Source of the DNA: Mycobacterium sp. | Lineage (GTDB): Bacteria > Actinomycetota > Actinomycetes > Mycobacteriales > Mycobacteriaceae | Assembly (NCBI RefSeq): GCF_019247635.1 | Contig: NZ_JAFBAR010000085.1 | Span: 1-64,000, forward strand | DNA: 64,000 nt | Reading direction: 5' to 3' | Part shown: piece by piece, positions 63,535 through 64,000 of the stretch | How the letters are laid out: every line of letters starts with the position of its first letter | Position numbering within the stretch: position 1 is the first letter of the stretch | Translations under genes and position numbers: made by a program | Notes under the pieces: model-generated | What the model was told of the DNA's origin: nothing | The model's database searches: none | What the model saw: the letters and a program-made list of their open reading frames with translations, nothing else

Positions 63535-64000
63535 GGGTTTGTCCTTGATCGATCCGACGACGACAGTGCCCGGCTTGTCCGTGTACGAGGACCGAACATG
63601 CACCGGAAGGTTGTACCGCCGCGCGTATTCCACGCAGCGCAGCATCAGCACCTTGGCGCCGCAGGCCGCCATCTCGAGCATCTCCTCGAAAGTGACGGTG
63701 TCCAGTTTGCAGGCGTTGTGCACGATTCGGGGGTCGGCGCTGAAGATGCCGTCCACGTCGGTGTAGATCTCACAGACGTCTGCGCCAAGGGCGGCCGCCA
63801 GGGCGACCGCGGTGGTATCCGAGCCGCCGCGGCCCAGCGTCGTGACGTCCCGGGTGTCCTGGCTGACGCCCTGGAATCCGGCCACCAGAACGATGCGGCC
63901 CTCGTCGAGCGCGGCCTGCAGCCGTCCCGGCGTGACGTCGATGATCTTGGCGTTGCCATGCGTGCCGGTGGTGATCACCCCGGCCTGCGATCCGGTGAAC
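63016..64000 (-). CDS. ask: Aspartokinase (3' part, N-terminus beyond the window)
   Basis: About 328 C-terminal residues; the frame stays open to the window edge, so the start lies outside. It shows [36 protein letters not shown], the catalytic-domain end and two ACT domains ([17 protein letters not shown] and [18 protein letters not shown]). It phosphorylates aspartate; the ACT domains sense threonine/lysine. Operon with asd. Corresponds to Rv3709c. Confidence 0.96.
   Translation of the reverse strand, partial: FTGSQAGVITTGTHGNAKIIDVTPGRLQAALDEGRIVLVAGFQGVSQDTRDVTTLGRGGSDTTAVALAAALGADVCEIYTDVDGIFSADPRIVHNACKLDTVTFEEMLEMAACGAKVLMLRCVEYARRYNLPVHVRSSYTDKPGTVVVGSIKDKPMESPLLTGVAHDRSEAKVTIVGLPDIPGYAARVFRAVADADVNIDMVLQNVSKIEDGKTDITFTCSRDAGPTAVAKLDSLQDEIGFTQLLYDDHIGKVSLIGAGMRSHPGVTATFCEALAAVGVNIELISTSEIRISVLCRDTELDKAVVALHEAFGLGGDEAATVYAGTGR

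Overview
The window is high-GC actinobacterial DNA from a Mycobacterium, most likely a non-tuberculous species. Much of the gene order follows the stretch I remember from M. tuberculosis as Rv3667 (acs) to Rv3709c (ask). Markers include whiB4, ponA2, marP, the complete ergothioneine operon egtABCDE, vapBC48, crp and the asd-ask pair. Locus correspondences are from memory, not from a search.

Layout: 1-18840 is conserved core: a DUF4232 secreted protein, acs, a secreted serine protease, ephE, the nth/thiol-oxidoreductase/NUDIX/marP operon, crp, an MBL/RidA/DUF4177 operon, a pair of Get3/ArsA-like ATPases, whiB4, ponA2, a metallophosphoesterase and the PLP enzyme cds1. A tRNA-Pro(CGG) at 18893-18966 marks the left edge of about 17.7 kb of accessory DNA (19043-36650). 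Apart from rsfB, most of this does not match the M. tuberculosis order that I recall. From 36690 the core resumes: YqeY, a moxR2/DUF58/DUF4129/DUF4350/SpoIIM/RDD membrane cluster, glpK, vapBC48, two enzymes, egtE-D-C-B-A, two small His-rich paralogs, a DUF4185 protein, asd and a truncated ask. Catalase, Ohr and a PadR regulator sit among these core genes.

The accessory block has distinct modules: (i) a TetR regulator with a ferritin-like di-iron protein and two tandem palindromic operators; (ii) small stress-type proteins (DUF6131, DCC, DUF4193); (iii) a four-gene operon of GT2 glycosyltransferase, acyl-CoA dehydrogenase-like protein, PIG-L deacetylase and NodS-like methyltransferase, facing a HAD phosphatase; (iv) the SigF antagonist rsfB divergent from a complete stressosome operon rsbR-rsbS-rsbT-rsbX plus a 754-residue RsbU_N-PAS-GAF-PP2C-HATPase switch protein; (v) a heme-oxygenase-like di-iron enzyme facing a CDGSH protein and an NPPY methyltransferase; (vi) a PfpI protein and an F420-dependent oxidoreductase.

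How parts may work together (inference): the stressosome genes lie next to rsfB, and four small or accessory genes (DUF6131, HAD phosphatase, a membrane protein at 44769, DUF3072) carry near-consensus SigF-type promoters. The window may therefore hold both the sensor hub and some of its targets. Catalase and Ohr lie directly upstream of the ergothioneine operon, giving a local redox-defence block. The least described systems are the GT2/ACAD/PIG-L/NodS operon and the HDO/CDGSH/methyltransferase trio.
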